Source: Streptomyces venezuelae (lineage in GTDB: Bacteria > Actinomycetota > Actinomycetes > Streptomycetales > Streptomycetaceae). Taken from it: a stretch of 64,000 nt of DNA. Within the stretch, counting starts at the first letter, position 1. The number at the start of each line of letters is the position of its first letter. This document shows, one piece after another, positions 27,368-37,303 of the stretch. A program made the position numbers and the translations under genes. Location of the stretch: positions 6,758,001 through 6,822,000 of the forward strand of contig NZ_CP029192.1 in NCBI RefSeq assembly GCF_008642315.1. The letters are read 5' to 3'. The notes below the pieces were generated by a model, which searched no databases, was not told the DNA's origin, and saw only the letters and a program-made list of their open reading frames with translations.

Positions 27368-28446
27368 TTCGCCGCCGCCTTCTTCGCGGCGGTCTTCTTG
27401 GCCGGGGCCTTCTTGGCGGGCGCCTTCTCCGGCTCCTCCGAAGCGGCCGCCTTGGACGCGGCCTCTTCCTTCGTGTCGTCGGACGGCTTCTCGTCGCGGA
27501 GCGACTCGGGCCGCTCCGCCGGTTCGCCCAGGCGGTCCACGCCGTACTTCAGCGCGGACGCGTAGGTGTCGTCCGGGTCGAGGCGCCGAAGCTCCTCGGC
27601 GATCAGCTCGGCCACCTCGCGGCGCTTGAGCGCCACCGCGCGGTCGGGCTGCCCCTGGATGGAGAGCGTGGCGAGCGAGCCGTCCGCGCGGTCGAGCACG
27701 ATGGGACCGCAGGTGGTCTCCATGCGGACGCCGGTCAGGCCGGGGCCCGCCGACAGCGTGCGCTTCACGGGGACGTCGAGGCGGTCCGCGAGCCACATGG
27801 CGAGCAGCTCGCAGCTCGGGTTGAACTCCTCGCCCTCCACCTGCACCGAGGTGACCTTGCAGGTGACCTGGTCGAGCGCGGCGGCCAGCATGGAGCGCCA
27901 CGGCGTGATGCGGGTCCAGGCCAGGTCGGTGTCGCCGGGGTGGTAGGCCTCGGCGCGCGCGGTCAGCTCGTGGATCGGCTGTTCGGCCGCGTACGTGTCC
28001 GTGACGCGGCGCTGGGCCAGGGCGCCCAGCGGGTCCTTGGCGGGGTCCAGCGGGGCGTTCACCGGCCACCAGGCGACCACCGGCGCGTCGGGGAGCAGCA
28101 GCGGCAGGACGACGGACTGGGCGTGGTTGATGCCCTCTCCGTAGAGCCGCAGGATCACCGTCTCGCCGGTGCCCGCGTCCGCGCCGACCCGGACCTCGGC
28201 GTCGAGGCGCGAGGTGGTGCGGTCGCGGGGCGAGCGGGCGGCGCGCTTGATGACCACGAGGGTGCGCGAGGGGTGCTCGCGGGAGGCCTCGCTGGCCGCC
28301 TTCAGGGAGTCGTAGGCGTTCTCCTCGTCGGTGACGATGACGAGGGTGAGCACCATGCCGACGGCCGGCGTGCCGATCGCGCGGCGGCCCTGCACGAGCG
28401 CCTTGTTGATCTTGCTGGACGTGGTGTCCGTGAGGTCGATCTTCAT
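27364..28446 (-). CDS. opcA: Glucose-6-phosphate dehydrogenase assembly protein OpcA, with Lys/Ala-rich tail
   Basis: OpcA is required for assembly or activity of glucose-6-phosphate dehydrogenase in cyanobacteria and Actinobacteria. The start, ATG 28446, overlaps the zwf stop by four bases (ATGA). The 360-residue protein shows the core WRSMLAAALDQV and DRLDVPVKRTLSAGPGL. The C-terminus changes to an acidic/Ala linker and then a basic [16 protein letters not shown] tail, very like that of UvrA in this window. That tail is unusual for the family. Confidence 0.93.
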   Translation of the reverse strand: MKIDLTDTTSSKINKALVQGRRAIGTPAVGMVLTLVIVTDEENAYDSLKAASEASREHPSRTLVVIKRAARSPRDRTTSRLDAEVRVGADAGTGETVILRLYGEGINHAQSVVLPLLLPDAPVVAWWPVNAPLDPAKDPLGALAQRRVTDTYAAEQPIHELTARAEAYHPGDTDLAWTRITPWRSMLAAALDQVTCKVTSVQVEGEEFNPSCELLAMWLADRLDVPVKRTLSAGPGLTGVRMETTCGPIVLDRADGSLATLSIQGQPDRAVALKRREVAELIAEELRRLDPDDTYASALKYGVDRLGEPAERPESLRDEKPSDDTKEEAASKAAASEEPEKAPAKKAPAKKTAAKKAAAK

Positions 28447-29966
28447 GGCCGGCGCCAGCTCCGTCCGTCTCGTGCGAGCATTTCGTCCGCTTCGGTCGGG
28501 CCCCAGGTGCCGGCCGGGTACTGCGCGGGCTTGCCGTGCTTGTCCCAGTACTCCTCGATCGGGTCGAGGATGTTCCAGGACAGCTCGACCTCCTCCGTGC
28601 GCGGGAAGAGGTTGGCGTCGCCGAGCAGGACGTCGAGGATCAGACGCTCGTACGCCTCCGGGCTGGACTCGGTGAAGGACTCGCCGTACGCGAAGTCCAT
28701 CGAGACGTCCCGGATCTCCATGGAGGTGCCGGGCACCTTCGAGCCGAACCGCACCGTGATGCCCTCGTCGGGCTGGACGCGGATGACGATCGCGTTCTGC
28801 CCGAGCTCCTCGGTGGCGGTGTGGTCGAAGGGGGAGTGCGGGGCGCGCTGGAAGACGACCGCGATCTCGGTGACGCGCCGGCCGAGGCGCTTGCCGGTGC
28901 GCAGGTAGAAGGGGACGCCCGCCCAACGGCGGTTGTCCACCTGCAGCTTGATGGCCGCGTAGGTGTCGGTCTTCGACTTGGGGTCGATGCCGTCTTCCTG
29001 GAGGTAGCCGACGGCCTTCTCGCCGCCCTGCCAGCCCGCGGCGTACTGCCCGCGCACGGTGTCCTTGCCGAGGTCCTTCGGCAGCCGGACGGCGCCGAGC
29101 ACCTTCGCCTTCTCGGCGACGAGCGCGTCGGCGTCGAAGGAGGCGGGCTCCTCCATCGCGGTCAGCGCCATCAGCTGGAGCAGGTGGTTCTGGATGACGT
29201 CACGGGCGGCGCCGATGCCGTCGTAGTAGCCGGCGCGGCCGCCGATGCCGATGTCCTCGGCCATGGTGATCTGCACGTGGTCCACGTACGACCGGTTCCA
29301 GATCGGCTCGAACATCTGGTTGGCGAAGCGGAGCGCCAGGATGTTCTGGACGGTCTCCTTGCCGAGGTAGTGGTCGATCCGGAACACCTGGTCCGGGGCG
29401 AACACCTCGTGCACGATCGCGTTGAGGTCCTGGGCCGACGCCAGGTCGTGGCCGAACGGCTTCTCGATGACGGCGCGCCGCCAGGAGCCCTCGGGGGCGT
29501 CCGCGAGCTCGTGCTTCTTGAGCTGCTGGACGACCTGGGGGAAGAACTTCGGGGGCACGGAGAGGTAGAAGGCGAAGTTGCCGCCCGTGCCCTGCGCCTT
29601 GTCCAGCTCCTGGATGGTGGACTTCAGCTGCTCGAAGGCGTCGTCGTCGTCGAAGTTGCCCTGGACGAAGCGCATGCCCTGGATGAGCTGCTGCCAGACC
29701 TCCTCGCGGAAGGGCGTGCGCGCGTGCTGCTTGACGGCGTCGTGCACCTCCTGCGCGAAGTCCTCGTCCTGCCATTCACGGCGGGCGAAGCCGATGAGGG
29801 CGAAGCCCGGCGGCAGCAGACCCCGGTTCGCGAGGTCATAGACAGCAGGCATCAACTTTTTACGGGACAAATCGCCCGTGACACCGAAGATGACCAGGCC
29901 CGACGGCCCCGCGATACGCGGGAGCCGTCGGTCTGCGGCGTCACGCAGCGGATTGCTGCTTGACAA
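28443..29966 (-). CDS. zwf: Glucose-6-phosphate 1-dehydrogenase
   Basis: It makes 6-phosphogluconolactone and NADPH. The 507-residue protein has the nucleotide-binding FGVTGDLSRKKLMPA (residues 27-41), the active-site RIDHYLGKETVQN and the EKPFGHD segment. It starts at ATG 29966, six bases after the tal stop, and its stop overlaps opcA, whose product it needs. Confidence 0.98.
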   Translation of the reverse strand: MSSSNPLRDAADRRLPRIAGPSGLVIFGVTGDLSRKKLMPAVYDLANRGLLPPGFALIGFARREWQDEDFAQEVHDAVKQHARTPFREEVWQQLIQGMRFVQGNFDDDDAFEQLKSTIQELDKAQGTGGNFAFYLSVPPKFFPQVVQQLKKHELADAPEGSWRRAVIEKPFGHDLASAQDLNAIVHEVFAPDQVFRIDHYLGKETVQNILALRFANQMFEPIWNRSYVDHVQITMAEDIGIGGRAGYYDGIGAARDVIQNHLLQLMALTAMEEPASFDADALVAEKAKVLGAVRLPKDLGKDTVRGQYAAGWQGGEKAVGYLQEDGIDPKSKTDTYAAIKLQVDNRRWAGVPFYLRTGKRLGRRVTEIAVVFQRAPHSPFDHTATEELGQNAIVIRVQPDEGITVRFGSKVPGTSMEIRDVSMDFAYGESFTESSPEAYERLILDVLLGDANLFPRTEEVELSWNILDPIEEYWDKHGKPAQYPAGTWGPTEADEMLARDGRSWRRP

Positions 29967-29972
29967 AGTGGG

Positions 29973-31091
29973 TCAGCCCTTCGCGGGAGCGAGGCGCTTG
30001 AGCTCGGCCTCGGTGGACTTGAGCAGGTCGGTCCAGGACGCCTCGAACTTCTCGACGCCTTCGTCCTCAAGGAGCTGCACGACTTCGTCGTAGCCGATGC
30101 CGAGCTTCTCCACCGCGGCGATCTCGGCGCGCGCCTGGTCGTACGTGCCCGCGATGGTGTTGCCCGTGATCGACCCGTGGTCGGCCGTGGCCTCCAGGGT
30201 CGCCTCCGGCATCGTGTTCACCGTGTTGGGCGCGACGAGGTCGTCGACGTACAGGGTGTCCTTGTACGCCGGGTCCTTCACGCCGGTCGAGGCCCACAGC
30301 GGACGCTGCTTGTTGGCCTGCGCCTTGTCCAGGGCGGCCCAGCGGTCCGAGGAGAAGACCTCCTCGTACGCCTCGTAGGCGAGACGGGCGTTGGCCAGCG
30401 CGGCCTTGCCCTTGAGGGACTTGGCCTCGTCCGTGCCGATGCCGTCCAGACGCTTGTCGATCTCGGTGTCCACGCGGGACACGAAGAAGGACGCCACCGA
30501 GTGGATCTTCGAGAGGTCCAGGCCGCGCTCCTTGGCCTTCTCCAGGCCGGCGAGGAAGGCGTCCATGACCGCGCGGTAGCGCTCCAGCGAGAAGATCAGC
30601 GTCACGTTGACGCTGATGCCGAGGCCGATGACCTCGGTGATCGCGGGCAGGCCCGCCTTCGTCGCGGGGATCTTGATGAGCGTGTTCGGCCGGTCCACCA
30701 GCCACGCCAGCTGCTTGGCCTCGGCGACCGTCGACCTGGTGTTGTGGGCGAGCCGCGGGTCGACCTCGATCGACACCCGGCCGTCCTGACCGCCGGTCGC
30801 GTCGAAGACCGGGCGCAGGATGTCGGCGGCGTCACGGACGTCCGCCGTCGTGATCATCCGGATGGCCTCTTCGACGGTGACCCCGCGGGCGGCGAGGTCC
30901 GAGAGCTGCTGGTCGTAACCGTCGCCCTGCGAGATCGCCTTCTGGAAGATCGAGGGGTTGGTCGTGACGCCCACGACGTGCTGCTGGTCGATCAGCTCGG
31001 CGAGGTTACCGGACGTGATCCGCTTGCGCGACAGGTCGTCCAGCCAGATCGCGACGCCTTCTTCTGAAAGGCGCTTGAGTGCGTCTGTCAT
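29973..31091 (-). CDS. tal: Transaldolase
   Basis: It transfers a dihydroxyacetone unit between sugar phosphates in the non-oxidative pentose phosphate pathway. The 372-residue protein is of the longer actinobacterial type. It shows [13 protein letters not shown] and the Schiff-base lysine segment [18 protein letters not shown] 31091 is 34 bases downstream of the tkt stop; the frame is open upstream without homology. Confidence 0.96.
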   Translation of the reverse strand: MTDALKRLSEEGVAIWLDDLSRKRITSGNLAELIDQQHVVGVTTNPSIFQKAISQGDGYDQQLSDLAARGVTVEEAIRMITTADVRDAADILRPVFDATGGQDGRVSIEVDPRLAHNTRSTVAEAKQLAWLVDRPNTLIKIPATKAGLPAITEVIGLGISVNVTLIFSLERYRAVMDAFLAGLEKAKERGLDLSKIHSVASFFVSRVDTEIDKRLDGIGTDEAKSLKGKAALANARLAYEAYEEVFSSDRWAALDKAQANKQRPLWASTGVKDPAYKDTLYVDDLVAPNTVNTMPEATLEATADHGSITGNTIAGTYDQARAEIAAVEKLGIGYDEVVQLLEDEGVEKFEASWTDLLKSTEAELKRLAPAKG

Positions 31092-31125
31092 GGAATTACA
31101 TCTCCTACTTGGTCGTATATGGGCG

Positions 31126-33213
31126 TCAGCGCTTGGCGGCGGCGATCGATTCCCGGGCCGCCTCGGCCACCGCGTCTGCGGTGAAACCGAACTCGCGGAA
31201 CAGCACCTTGGCATCCGCCGACGCACCGAAGTGCTCCAGCGAGACGATGCGTCCGGCGTCACCCACGAAGCGGTGCCAGGTCAGGCCGATGCCCGCCTCC
31301 ACCGCCACGCGCGCCTTCACCGACGGCGGCAGCACCGAGTCCCGGTACCCCTGGTCCTGCTCCTCGAACCACTCGACCGACGGCATCGAGACGACGCGCG
31401 TCGGGACGCCGGCGGCCTGCAGCTGCTCGCGCGCCTCGACGGCGAGCTGGACCTCGGAGCCGGTACCGATCAGTACGACCTCGGGCGCACCGCCCTCGGC
31501 CTCGAACAGCACGTAGCCACCCTTGGCGGCGTCCTCGTTGCGCTCGTACGTCGGGACGCCCTGGCGGGTCAGCGCGAGGCCGTGCGGGGCGCCCTTGCCG
31601 AACTCCTTGGTGTAGCGCTTGAGGATCTCGCGCCACGCGATGGCGGTCTCGTTCGCGTCGGCCGGGCGCACGACGTTCAGGCCCGGGATGGCGCGCAGCG
31701 AGGCCAGGTGCTCGACCGGCTGGTGGGTCGGGCCGTCCTCGCCGAGACCGATGGAGTCGTGCGTCCACACGTACGTCACCGGCAGGTGCATCAGCGCGGA
31801 CAGACGCACGGCGTTGCGCATGTAGTCGGAGAACACCAGGAAGGTGCCGCCGTAGATGCGCGTGTTGCCGTGCAGCGCGATGCCGTTCATCTCCGCGGCC
31901 ATGGAGTGCTCGCGGATGCCGAAGTGGATCGTGCGGCCGTACTGGTCGGCGCCCGGCAGCGGGTTGCCCGTCGGCAGGAACGAGGAGTTCTTGTCGATGG
32001 TGGTGTTGTTCGAGCCCGCCAGGTCGGCGGAGCCGCCCCACAGCTCGGGGATGACCGCGCCGAGCGCCTGCAGGACCTTGCCGGACGCGGCACGCGTGGC
32101 GACGCCCTTGCCGGTCTCGAACTCCGGGAGCTTCTCCTCCCAGCCCTTCGGCAGCTCGCCCGCGGCGATGCGGTCGAACTCGGCCGCGCGCGCGGAGTCG
32201 CCGCTGCGCCACGAGGCGAAGCCCTTCTCCCACTCGGCCCGGGCCTCGCGGCCGCGGTCGAGCGCCTTGCGGGTGTGCGCGATGACCTCGTCGGAGACCT
32301 CGAAGGTCTGCTCCGGGTCGAAGCCGAGGACGCGCTTGGTGGCGGCCACTTCCTCGTCGCCGAGCGCCGAGCCGTGGGCGGCCTCGGTGTTCTGCGCGTT
32401 CGGGGCGGGCCAGGCGATGATCGAGCGCATCGCGATGAAGGAGGGGCGCTCGGTCTCGGCCTTGGCGGCCTCGATCGCGGCGTAGAGCGCGGCGGGGTCG
32501 AGGTCGCCGTCCTCCTTGGGGGCCACGCGCTGGACGTGCCAGCCGTACGCCTCGTACCGCTTGAGGGTGTCCTCGGAAACGGCCGTCTCGGTGTCGCCCT
32601 CGATCGAGATGTGGTTGTCGTCCCACAGCAGGATCAGGTTGCCGAGCTTCTGGTGCCCGGCCAGCGACGAGGCCTCGCCGGAGATGCCTTCCTGGAGGCA
32701 GCCGTCACCGGCGATGGCGTACACGTAGTGGTCGAACGGGGACGAGCCGTCGGTCGTCTCCGGGTCGAACAGGCCGCGCTCGTAGCGGGCGGCCATCGCC
32801 ATGCCCACGGCGTTGGCCACGCCCTGGCCCAGCGGTCCCGTGGTCGTCTCCACGCCCACCGTGTGGCCGTACTCCGGGTGGCCCGGGGTCTTCGAACCCC
32901 AGGTGCGGAAGGCCTTCAGGTCATCCAGCTCCAGGCCGAAACCGGCCAGGTACAGCTGGATGTAGAGGGTCAGGGACGAGTGGCCCGCAGAGAGGACGAA
33001 CCGGTCGCGGCCGGTCCAGTCGGCGTCCGCCGGGTCGTGGCGCATCACCTTCTGGAAGAGGGTGTACGCGGCGGGCGCGAGGCTCATGGCCGTACCGGGA
33101 TGGCCGTTGCCGACCTTCTGTACGGAATCCATGGCCAGGACGCGGGCGGTATCAACGGCCCGCTGGTCCAGTTCGGTCCACTCGAGGTCTGTGGTGGTCG
33201 GCTTGGTGCTCAC
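31126..33213 (-). CDS. tkt: Transketolase
   Basis: The thiamine-diphosphate enzyme moves two-carbon units between sugar phosphates. The 695-residue protein has [19 protein letters not shown], the cofactor motif [13 protein letters not shown] with [11 protein letters not shown], and the pyrimidine-domain [15 protein letters not shown]. It starts at GTG 33213; GGAGAGGAG precedes it by about 12 bases. A 13-bp palindrome, CCCTGAGTCAGGG (33213-33225), lies between that site and the start codon. It heads the pentose phosphate operon. Confidence 0.97.
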   Translation of the reverse strand: MSTKPTTTDLEWTELDQRAVDTARVLAMDSVQKVGNGHPGTAMSLAPAAYTLFQKVMRHDPADADWTGRDRFVLSAGHSSLTLYIQLYLAGFGLELDDLKAFRTWGSKTPGHPEYGHTVGVETTTGPLGQGVANAVGMAMAARYERGLFDPETTDGSSPFDHYVYAIAGDGCLQEGISGEASSLAGHQKLGNLILLWDDNHISIEGDTETAVSEDTLKRYEAYGWHVQRVAPKEDGDLDPAALYAAIEAAKAETERPSFIAMRSIIAWPAPNAQNTEAAHGSALGDEEVAATKRVLGFDPEQTFEVSDEVIAHTRKALDRGREARAEWEKGFASWRSGDSARAAEFDRIAAGELPKGWEEKLPEFETGKGVATRAASGKVLQALGAVIPELWGGSADLAGSNNTTIDKNSSFLPTGNPLPGADQYGRTIHFGIREHSMAAEMNGIALHGNTRIYGGTFLVFSDYMRNAVRLSALMHLPVTYVWTHDSIGLGEDGPTHQPVEHLASLRAIPGLNVVRPADANETAIAWREILKRYTKEFGKGAPHGLALTRQGVPTYERNEDAAKGGYVLFEAEGGAPEVVLIGTGSEVQLAVEAREQLQAAGVPTRVVSMPSVEWFEEQDQGYRDSVLPPSVKARVAVEAGIGLTWHRFVGDAGRIVSLEHFGASADAKVLFREFGFTADAVAEAARESIAAAKR

Positions 33214-33638
33214 CCTGAGTCAGGGCTCCTCTCCACATGTCGAATGCCGGCGGCGTAGATCCCACCGGCCGTTGTCGAGCCTACCGCTGCTAGAACGCTC
33301 ATTTTTTCGAGTCATTCCAGACTGCGACGACATGCGGGGATGCGCCTCCCGAAAAGAAAGCGAAGACATTCCGCAAGTGAATACGGGCTCGCTCATATGT
33401 CCGCTCAAAAGGCCACAGGTATCGCCCATTTGTCCGCTCAATGAACGCACGGTTCCGCTCATGTGGCGACCCGGGCCGCCCCGGACGCCGTTCGCCCTGG
33501 CGGCCCAACACGACCCCACCCCCGCGAAGGGCGAGGTATGGGCAACGTCTACAGTGGCGTGGTACGCGCGGGCTTTACCGGATCTTCATGTCAGAAGGTG
33601 CTGGTCGGCCTGCTGGGATGTCTCTGTCAGGGGTGTGC
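33214..33638. other. 425-bp divergent spacer between tkt and ctaB
   Basis: This is the longest gene-free stretch of the window. Most of it (about 33290-33470) is visibly richer in A and T than the surrounding genes. Read from the left it holds the tkt ribosome-binding site and start palindrome, a TTTTTT run (33302-33307), five CGCTCA elements (33296, 33390, 33402, 33435, 33456) and then GC-rich sequence up to ctaB. Short open frames here have repeat-driven composition and no homology that I recognise. Confidence 0.6.
33389..33441. repeat. Pair of 20-bp direct repeats, 33 bp apart
   Basis: TCGCTCATATGTCCGCTCAA (33389-33408) and TCGCCCATTTGTCCGCTCAA (33422-33441) agree at 18 of 20 bases. A partial third copy (TTCCGCTCATG) begins at 33453. 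Start-to-start distances of 33 and about 21 bp for the cores are near whole helical turns, as expected for a cooperative DNA-binding protein. The regulator and the regulated direction (tkt or ctaB) are unknown. Confidence 0.5.
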
Positions 33639-34586
33639 GTGACGGCCGTTGAATCCCGTCCAGCGGGGGTTTCCGGGACGGACCTTAGCCCGAGCCATCG
33701 GCCGTTCGGGGCTCGTGTCAAGGCGTTCGTGGAGCTGACCAAGCCGCGGATCATCGAGCTTCTGCTCATCACCACCGTTCCGGTGATGTTCCTCGCCGAG
33801 CAGGGGGTGCCCGACCTGTGGCTGGTCTTCGTGACCTGCCTGGGCGGCTACCTCTCCGCGGGGGGCGCGAACGCCCTCAACATGTACATCGACCGCGACA
33901 TCGACGCGCTGATGGACCGCACGTCGCAGCGGCCGCTGGTGACCGGCATGGTCAGCCCCCGGGAGTGCCTCGCCTTCGGCATCACCCTCGCGGTCGTCTC
34001 GACGCTGCTGTTCGGCCTCGCCGTCAACTGGCTCTCCGCCTGGCTCTCGCTCGGCGCCCTGCTCTTCTACGTGGTCGTCTACACGATGATCCTGAAGCGC
34101 CGGACCTCGCAGAACATCGTCTGGGGCGGCATCGCGGGCTGCCTGCCGGTCCTCATCGGCTGGTCCTCGGTCACCAACTCCATGTCGTGGGCGCCGATCA
34201 TCCTCTTCCTGGTGATGTTCTTCTGGACGCCGCCGCACTACTGGCCGCTCTCCATGAAGGTCAAGGAGGACTACGCGCGCGTCGGCGTGCCGATGCTGCC
34301 GGTCATCGCCTCCAACAAGGTGGTCGCCCGCCAGATCGTCCTCTACAGCTGGGTCATGGTGGCCGTCTCGCTGCTGCTCCAGCCCCTCGGCTACACCGGC
34401 TGGTTCTACACGGCGGTGGCGCTGGTGACCGGCGGCTGGTGGCTGTGGGAGGCGCACGGGCTGCAGAACCGCGCCAAGGCCGAGGTCACGGGCGGCAAGC
34501 TCAAGGAGATGCGGCTCTTCCACTGGTCGATCACCTATGTGTCGCTGCTCTTCGTGGCCGTGGCGGTGGACCCCTTCCTGCGCTAG
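33639..34586 (+). CDS. ctaB: Protoheme IX farnesyltransferase (heme O synthase)
   Basis: This integral membrane prenyltransferase adds a farnesyl group to heme B, making heme O for terminal oxidase. GTG 33639 follows CAGGGG; GTG 33633 and ATG 33618 are alternatives. The 315-residue protein has about nine membrane helices and the UbiA-type aspartate motif [20 protein letters not shown], with the basic loop [13 protein letters not shown]. CtaA, the next enzyme of the pathway, is encoded 1.6 kb downstream on the opposite strand. Confidence 0.95.
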   Translation: MTAVESRPAGVSGTDLSPSHRPFGARVKAFVELTKPRIIELLLITTVPVMFLAEQGVPDLWLVFVTCLGGYLSAGGANALNMYIDRDIDALMDRTSQRPLVTGMVSPRECLAFGITLAVVSTLLFGLAVNWLSAWLSLGALLFYVVVYTMILKRRTSQNIVWGGIAGCLPVLIGWSSVTNSMSWAPIILFLVMFFWTPPHYWPLSMKVKEDYARVGVPMLPVIASNKVVARQIVLYSWVMVAVSLLLQPLGYTGWFYTAVALVTGGWWLWEAHGLQNRAKAEVTGGKLKEMRLFHWSITYVSLLFVAVAVDPFLR

Positions 34587-34670
34587 GCCCTGGTCGCTCC
34601 GCGGGTGCGTGGCAGATGCCACGTCGATCGTCTGTCGCCAAGGGTGCTACCCGTCGGTAGCATCCTGCCC

Positions 34671-35018
34671 ATGGCAGAGACCCAGCAGGTTGAGGACAGC
34701 AAGCAGGCCGCTCGTGCCGAGCGGAAGACCGCCCGGCTCGCCAAGGAGATCGGCGCCTTCGCGCGGGCGCACGGCGGCGCCGAGGCGCAGATCGCGTACA
34801 TCGGGCACGAAGGCACCCGGATCGTCCTCGTCGGCGAGGACGGCGGCTGGGGCGACCTGGTGGCGCCCACCTACGCCGTCGCGCAGAGCGCCGTGGAGAA
34901 GGCCGGGATCACCGTCCACGAGGATTTCGCCGGGGAATTCGCCGCGAAGGTGAAGACCGGCCCCTACGAGTGGAAGCGGATGGCGGGCATCCAGATCGGC
35001 GGCCCGAGCAACGGCTGA
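34671..35018 (+). CDS. Conserved actinobacterial protein of unknown function
   Basis: The 115-residue, soluble protein starts at ATG 34671; the initial codons are Gln/Glu/Lys/Arg-rich and probably helical (EDSKQAARAERKTARLAKEIGAF). A compact alpha/beta part follows (AQIAYIGHEGTRIVLVGEDGGWGDLVAP). I recognise it as recurring near ctaB in Streptomyces but know no function. It has no signal peptide or membrane helix. Its stop codon lies in the first copy of a 22-bp tandem repeat. Confidence 0.75.
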   Translation: MAETQQVEDSKQAARAERKTARLAKEIGAFARAHGGAEAQIAYIGHEGTRIVLVGEDGGWGDLVAPTYAVAQSAVEKAGITVHEDFAGEFAAKVKTGPYEWKRMAGIQIGGPSNG

Positions 35019-35069
35019 GGCCGATCCGAGCAACGGCTGACGTCGATCCGAGTTACGGCTGACGCCGAT
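35004..35069 (+). repeat. Three tandem 22-bp repeats starting inside the 115-residue gene
   Basis: Units at 35004-35025, 35026-35047 and 35048-35069 share the frame CCGAG--ACGGCTGA-G-CGAT and differ at only two to five positions. The first unit encodes the last five residues and the stop codon (TGA 35016-35018), so the repeat copied the end of the gene into the 3-prime untranslated region. Confidence 0.9.
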
Positions 35070-35146
35070 ACACGCCGAAAGCAACACCTGACACCCGCGT
35101 CACCCGTTAGGACCGTAGAAGCAAGGTCCACCGATCGGGAGTCCGG

Positions 35147-36253
35147 ATGATCGAAACGCCGTCCCTGGTGGACCAGTACTGCCATGGCGTCCTCCGTACG
35201 GAGCTGGGCCTCGGCACCTTCGAGGCCCACCTCGGCCGGGGCGGGGGACCGCCCGCCCCCGGCACCACCTTCTTCGACACGCAGACCGGCTTCGCGGTGC
35301 GCCGCTGGTGCCCGCCGCTGCTCGGCATCGAACCGCACTGCCCGCCGGCCCGCTATCTCGCCCGCCGCCGCGAACTGGGCGTCCTGGAGTCGGGGCGGCG
35401 CCTCCTGCGCGGCAGCGGTATCACCACGTACCTCGTCGACACGGGCCTGCCCGGGGACCTGACGGGCCCCGGCGAGATGGCCTCCACCGGCGACGCCGAC
35501 GCCCGCGAGATCGTCCGCCTGGAATTACTGGCCGAACAGGTCGCGGACACCTCGGGCACCGCCGACTCGTTCCTCGCCAACCTCGCCGAGTCCGTGCACG
35601 CGGCCGCCGTCGGAGCCGTCGCCTTCACCTCGGTCGCGGGCGTACGCCACCCGCTCGCCCTCGCCCCGGAACCGCCGGGGCCCGGTGAGGTGCGGGGCGC
35701 GGTGGGGCGCTGGCTGGCGGGCCGGCAGGTGGGCGGGGTGCTCGCCGACCCCGTGCTCCTGCGGCACCTGCTGTGGATCGCGGTGGCCTCGGGGCGGCCG
35801 CTCCAGCTCCACGCGGGCGCCGGGGACCCGCAGACGTACTTCGGGGAGTTCGCGCGGGCCACCGCGGGGCTCGGCACCGATCTGGTGCTGCTGCACGGCT
35901 ACCCGTACCACCGCAGCGCCGCGCACCTCGCGGCCGTCTTCCCGCATGTGTACGCGGATCTGGGCCCCGCGCTGGTGCGCACCGGGGCCCGCGCGGCCGC
36001 CGTGCTCGCCGAGATCCTGGAACTCGCGCCGTTCGGCAAGCTGCTGTTCTCCAGCGGCGCCCACGGACTGCCCGAGCTGCACGTCGTCGGGGCGCACCTG
36101 TTCAGGGAGGCCCTCGGCCGGGTCCTCGGCACCTGGGTCGCCGAGGGCGCCTGGTCGCTCACCGACGCGCAGCGCGTGGCGGGCCTCATCGCCGCGGGCA
36201 ACGCGCGGCGGGTGTACGGGCTGCCGGCCGGGTCAGACGGCCGAGAGCCGTGA
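35147..36253 (+). CDS. Amidohydrolase family protein (amidohydrolase-2 type)
   Basis: The 368-residue cytoplasmic protein starts at ATG 35147 behind GGGAG. It resembles the amidohydrolase-2 TIM-barrel group of metal-dependent hydrolases and decarboxylases: an N-terminal SLVDQYCHGVL (place of the first metal-binding His), RPLQLHAGAGDP (central His), VLLHGYPYHRSAAHLAAVFPHVYADLGP and LLFSSGAHGLPE in the C-terminal half. The motifs are degenerate, so enzymatic activity and substrate are uncertain. Its end overlaps the convergent ctaA end by 21 bases. Confidence 0.75.
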   Translation: MIETPSLVDQYCHGVLRTELGLGTFEAHLGRGGGPPAPGTTFFDTQTGFAVRRWCPPLLGIEPHCPPARYLARRRELGVLESGRRLLRGSGITTYLVDTGLPGDLTGPGEMASTGDADAREIVRLELLAEQVADTSGTADSFLANLAESVHAAAVGAVAFTSVAGVRHPLALAPEPPGPGEVRGAVGRWLAGRQVGGVLADPVLLRHLLWIAVASGRPLQLHAGAGDPQTYFGEFARATAGLGTDLVLLHGYPYHRSAAHLAAVFPHVYADLGPALVRTGARAAAVLAEILELAPFGKLLFSSGAHGLPELHVVGAHLFREALGRVLGTWVAEGAWSLTDAQRVAGLIAAGNARRVYGLPAGSDGREP

Positions 36254-37240
36254 GTCGTCCGCCTGGGCGGGCAGGTCGGCCGTGGTCAGCGGACGCTCCC
36301 GCAGCGAGAGCAGGACGCGCACCGCGGCGATCCACACGATGCACGAGCCGAACATGTGCAGGCCGACCAGGAGCTCCGGCAGGTCCGTGAAGTACTGGAC
36401 GTAACCGATCGCGCCCTGCGCCAGCAGGATCAGGAACAGCTGGCGGGTGCGGATCAGCGGGCCCTTGGGCGCGTCGACCGCCTTCAGGACGAACCACAGG
36501 GCGAACGTCAGCGTCACCACGATCCACGCGACGACCGCGTGCAGCTTGCTGACGCCCTCCCAGTCGACGCCCATCCGCGGCACGTCGCTGGAGTCGCCCG
36601 CGTGCGGCCCCGCGCCCGTCACGACGGTGCCCACCGCGATCAGCACGGCGGAGACCGCGACCAGGACCCAGACGAGCTGCGCCACGGGCTTGCCCACCAG
36701 CGGGCGCGGTTCGGCGTCGCCCTCCTGGGTCCGCTGCCACATGACGACGGCGACCGCGATCAGGGCGGTGGAGAGCAGGAAGTGTGCCGCGACCGTGTAC
36801 GGGTTCAGGCCGACGAGGACGACGATGCCGCCGAGCACCGCGTTGCCCATGACCAGCCAGAACTGGATCCAGCCGAGCCGGGTCAGGCTGCGCCGCATCG
36901 GCTTCTGCGAGCGGGCCGCGATGATCGCCCAGCCGACGGCCGCGCAGAGCACGTACGTCAGCATGCGGTTGCCGAACTCGATGGCTCCGTGGAAGCCCAT
37001 CTCGTGGGTGGCCGTCAGCGATTCGTCCGTGCACTTGGGCCAGGTCGGGCAGCCGAGACCCGAGCCGGTCAGGCGGACGGCGCCACCCGTCACCACGATG
37101 AGGACCGTCATGACGAGGGAGATCAGGGCCGCCTGCTGGACGGTCCGCTGCGTGGGGGTCCAGCGCTCGGCGATGAAGGCGAGCGGGTTCCGCACGGCTT
37201 GAGCGATGTCGGCTCGGGTCACGTTTGGCACGCGCCCCAT
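36233..37240 (-). CDS. ctaA: Heme A synthase (COX15/CtaA family)
   Basis: The membrane enzyme oxidises heme O to heme A for cytochrome c oxidase, working after CtaB. From ATG 37240 the protein has 335 residues and eight membrane helices. The four conserved histidines for heme binding are in HEMGFHGAIEFGNR, AAHFLLS, KLHAVVAW and GLHMFGS. The start is uncertain: homology begins at MGRVPN, but GTG 37231 is also possible. Its stop lies inside the convergent amidohydrolase gene. Confidence 0.93.
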   Translation of the reverse strand: MGRVPNVTRADIAQAVRNPLAFIAERWTPTQRTVQQAALISLVMTVLIVVTGGAVRLTGSGLGCPTWPKCTDESLTATHEMGFHGAIEFGNRMLTYVLCAAVGWAIIAARSQKPMRRSLTRLGWIQFWLVMGNAVLGGIVVLVGLNPYTVAAHFLLSTALIAVAVVMWQRTQEGDAEPRPLVGKPVAQLVWVLVAVSAVLIAVGTVVTGAGPHAGDSSDVPRMGVDWEGVSKLHAVVAWIVVTLTFALWFVLKAVDAPKGPLIRTRQLFLILLAQGAIGYVQYFTDLPELLVGLHMFGSCIVWIAAVRVLLSLRERPLTTADLPAQADDSRLSAV

Positions 37241-37303
37241 CGTAGGGGGCCGCTTGTGCACGGCTTCACGAGGGGGACGCAGGCGGCGCTTTTGTGACCA
37301 CGG

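Noticed and set aside
33213..33225. CCCTGAGTCAGGG before the tkt start as an RNA hairpin controlling translation
   Set aside because: With a one-base centre it can form only a weak RNA stem; if functional it is more likely a DNA site, and evidence is thin.
33220..33519. Possible small gene on the minus strand in the tkt-ctaB spacer
   Set aside because: Its peptide repeats (LSGQM, LSGHM, RHMSG) simply follow the DNA direct repeats, and there is no ribosome-binding site or recognisable homology.
35004..35069. 22-bp repeats considered as a CRISPR fragment
   Set aside because: The units are directly tandem without spacers and there are no cas genes in the window.
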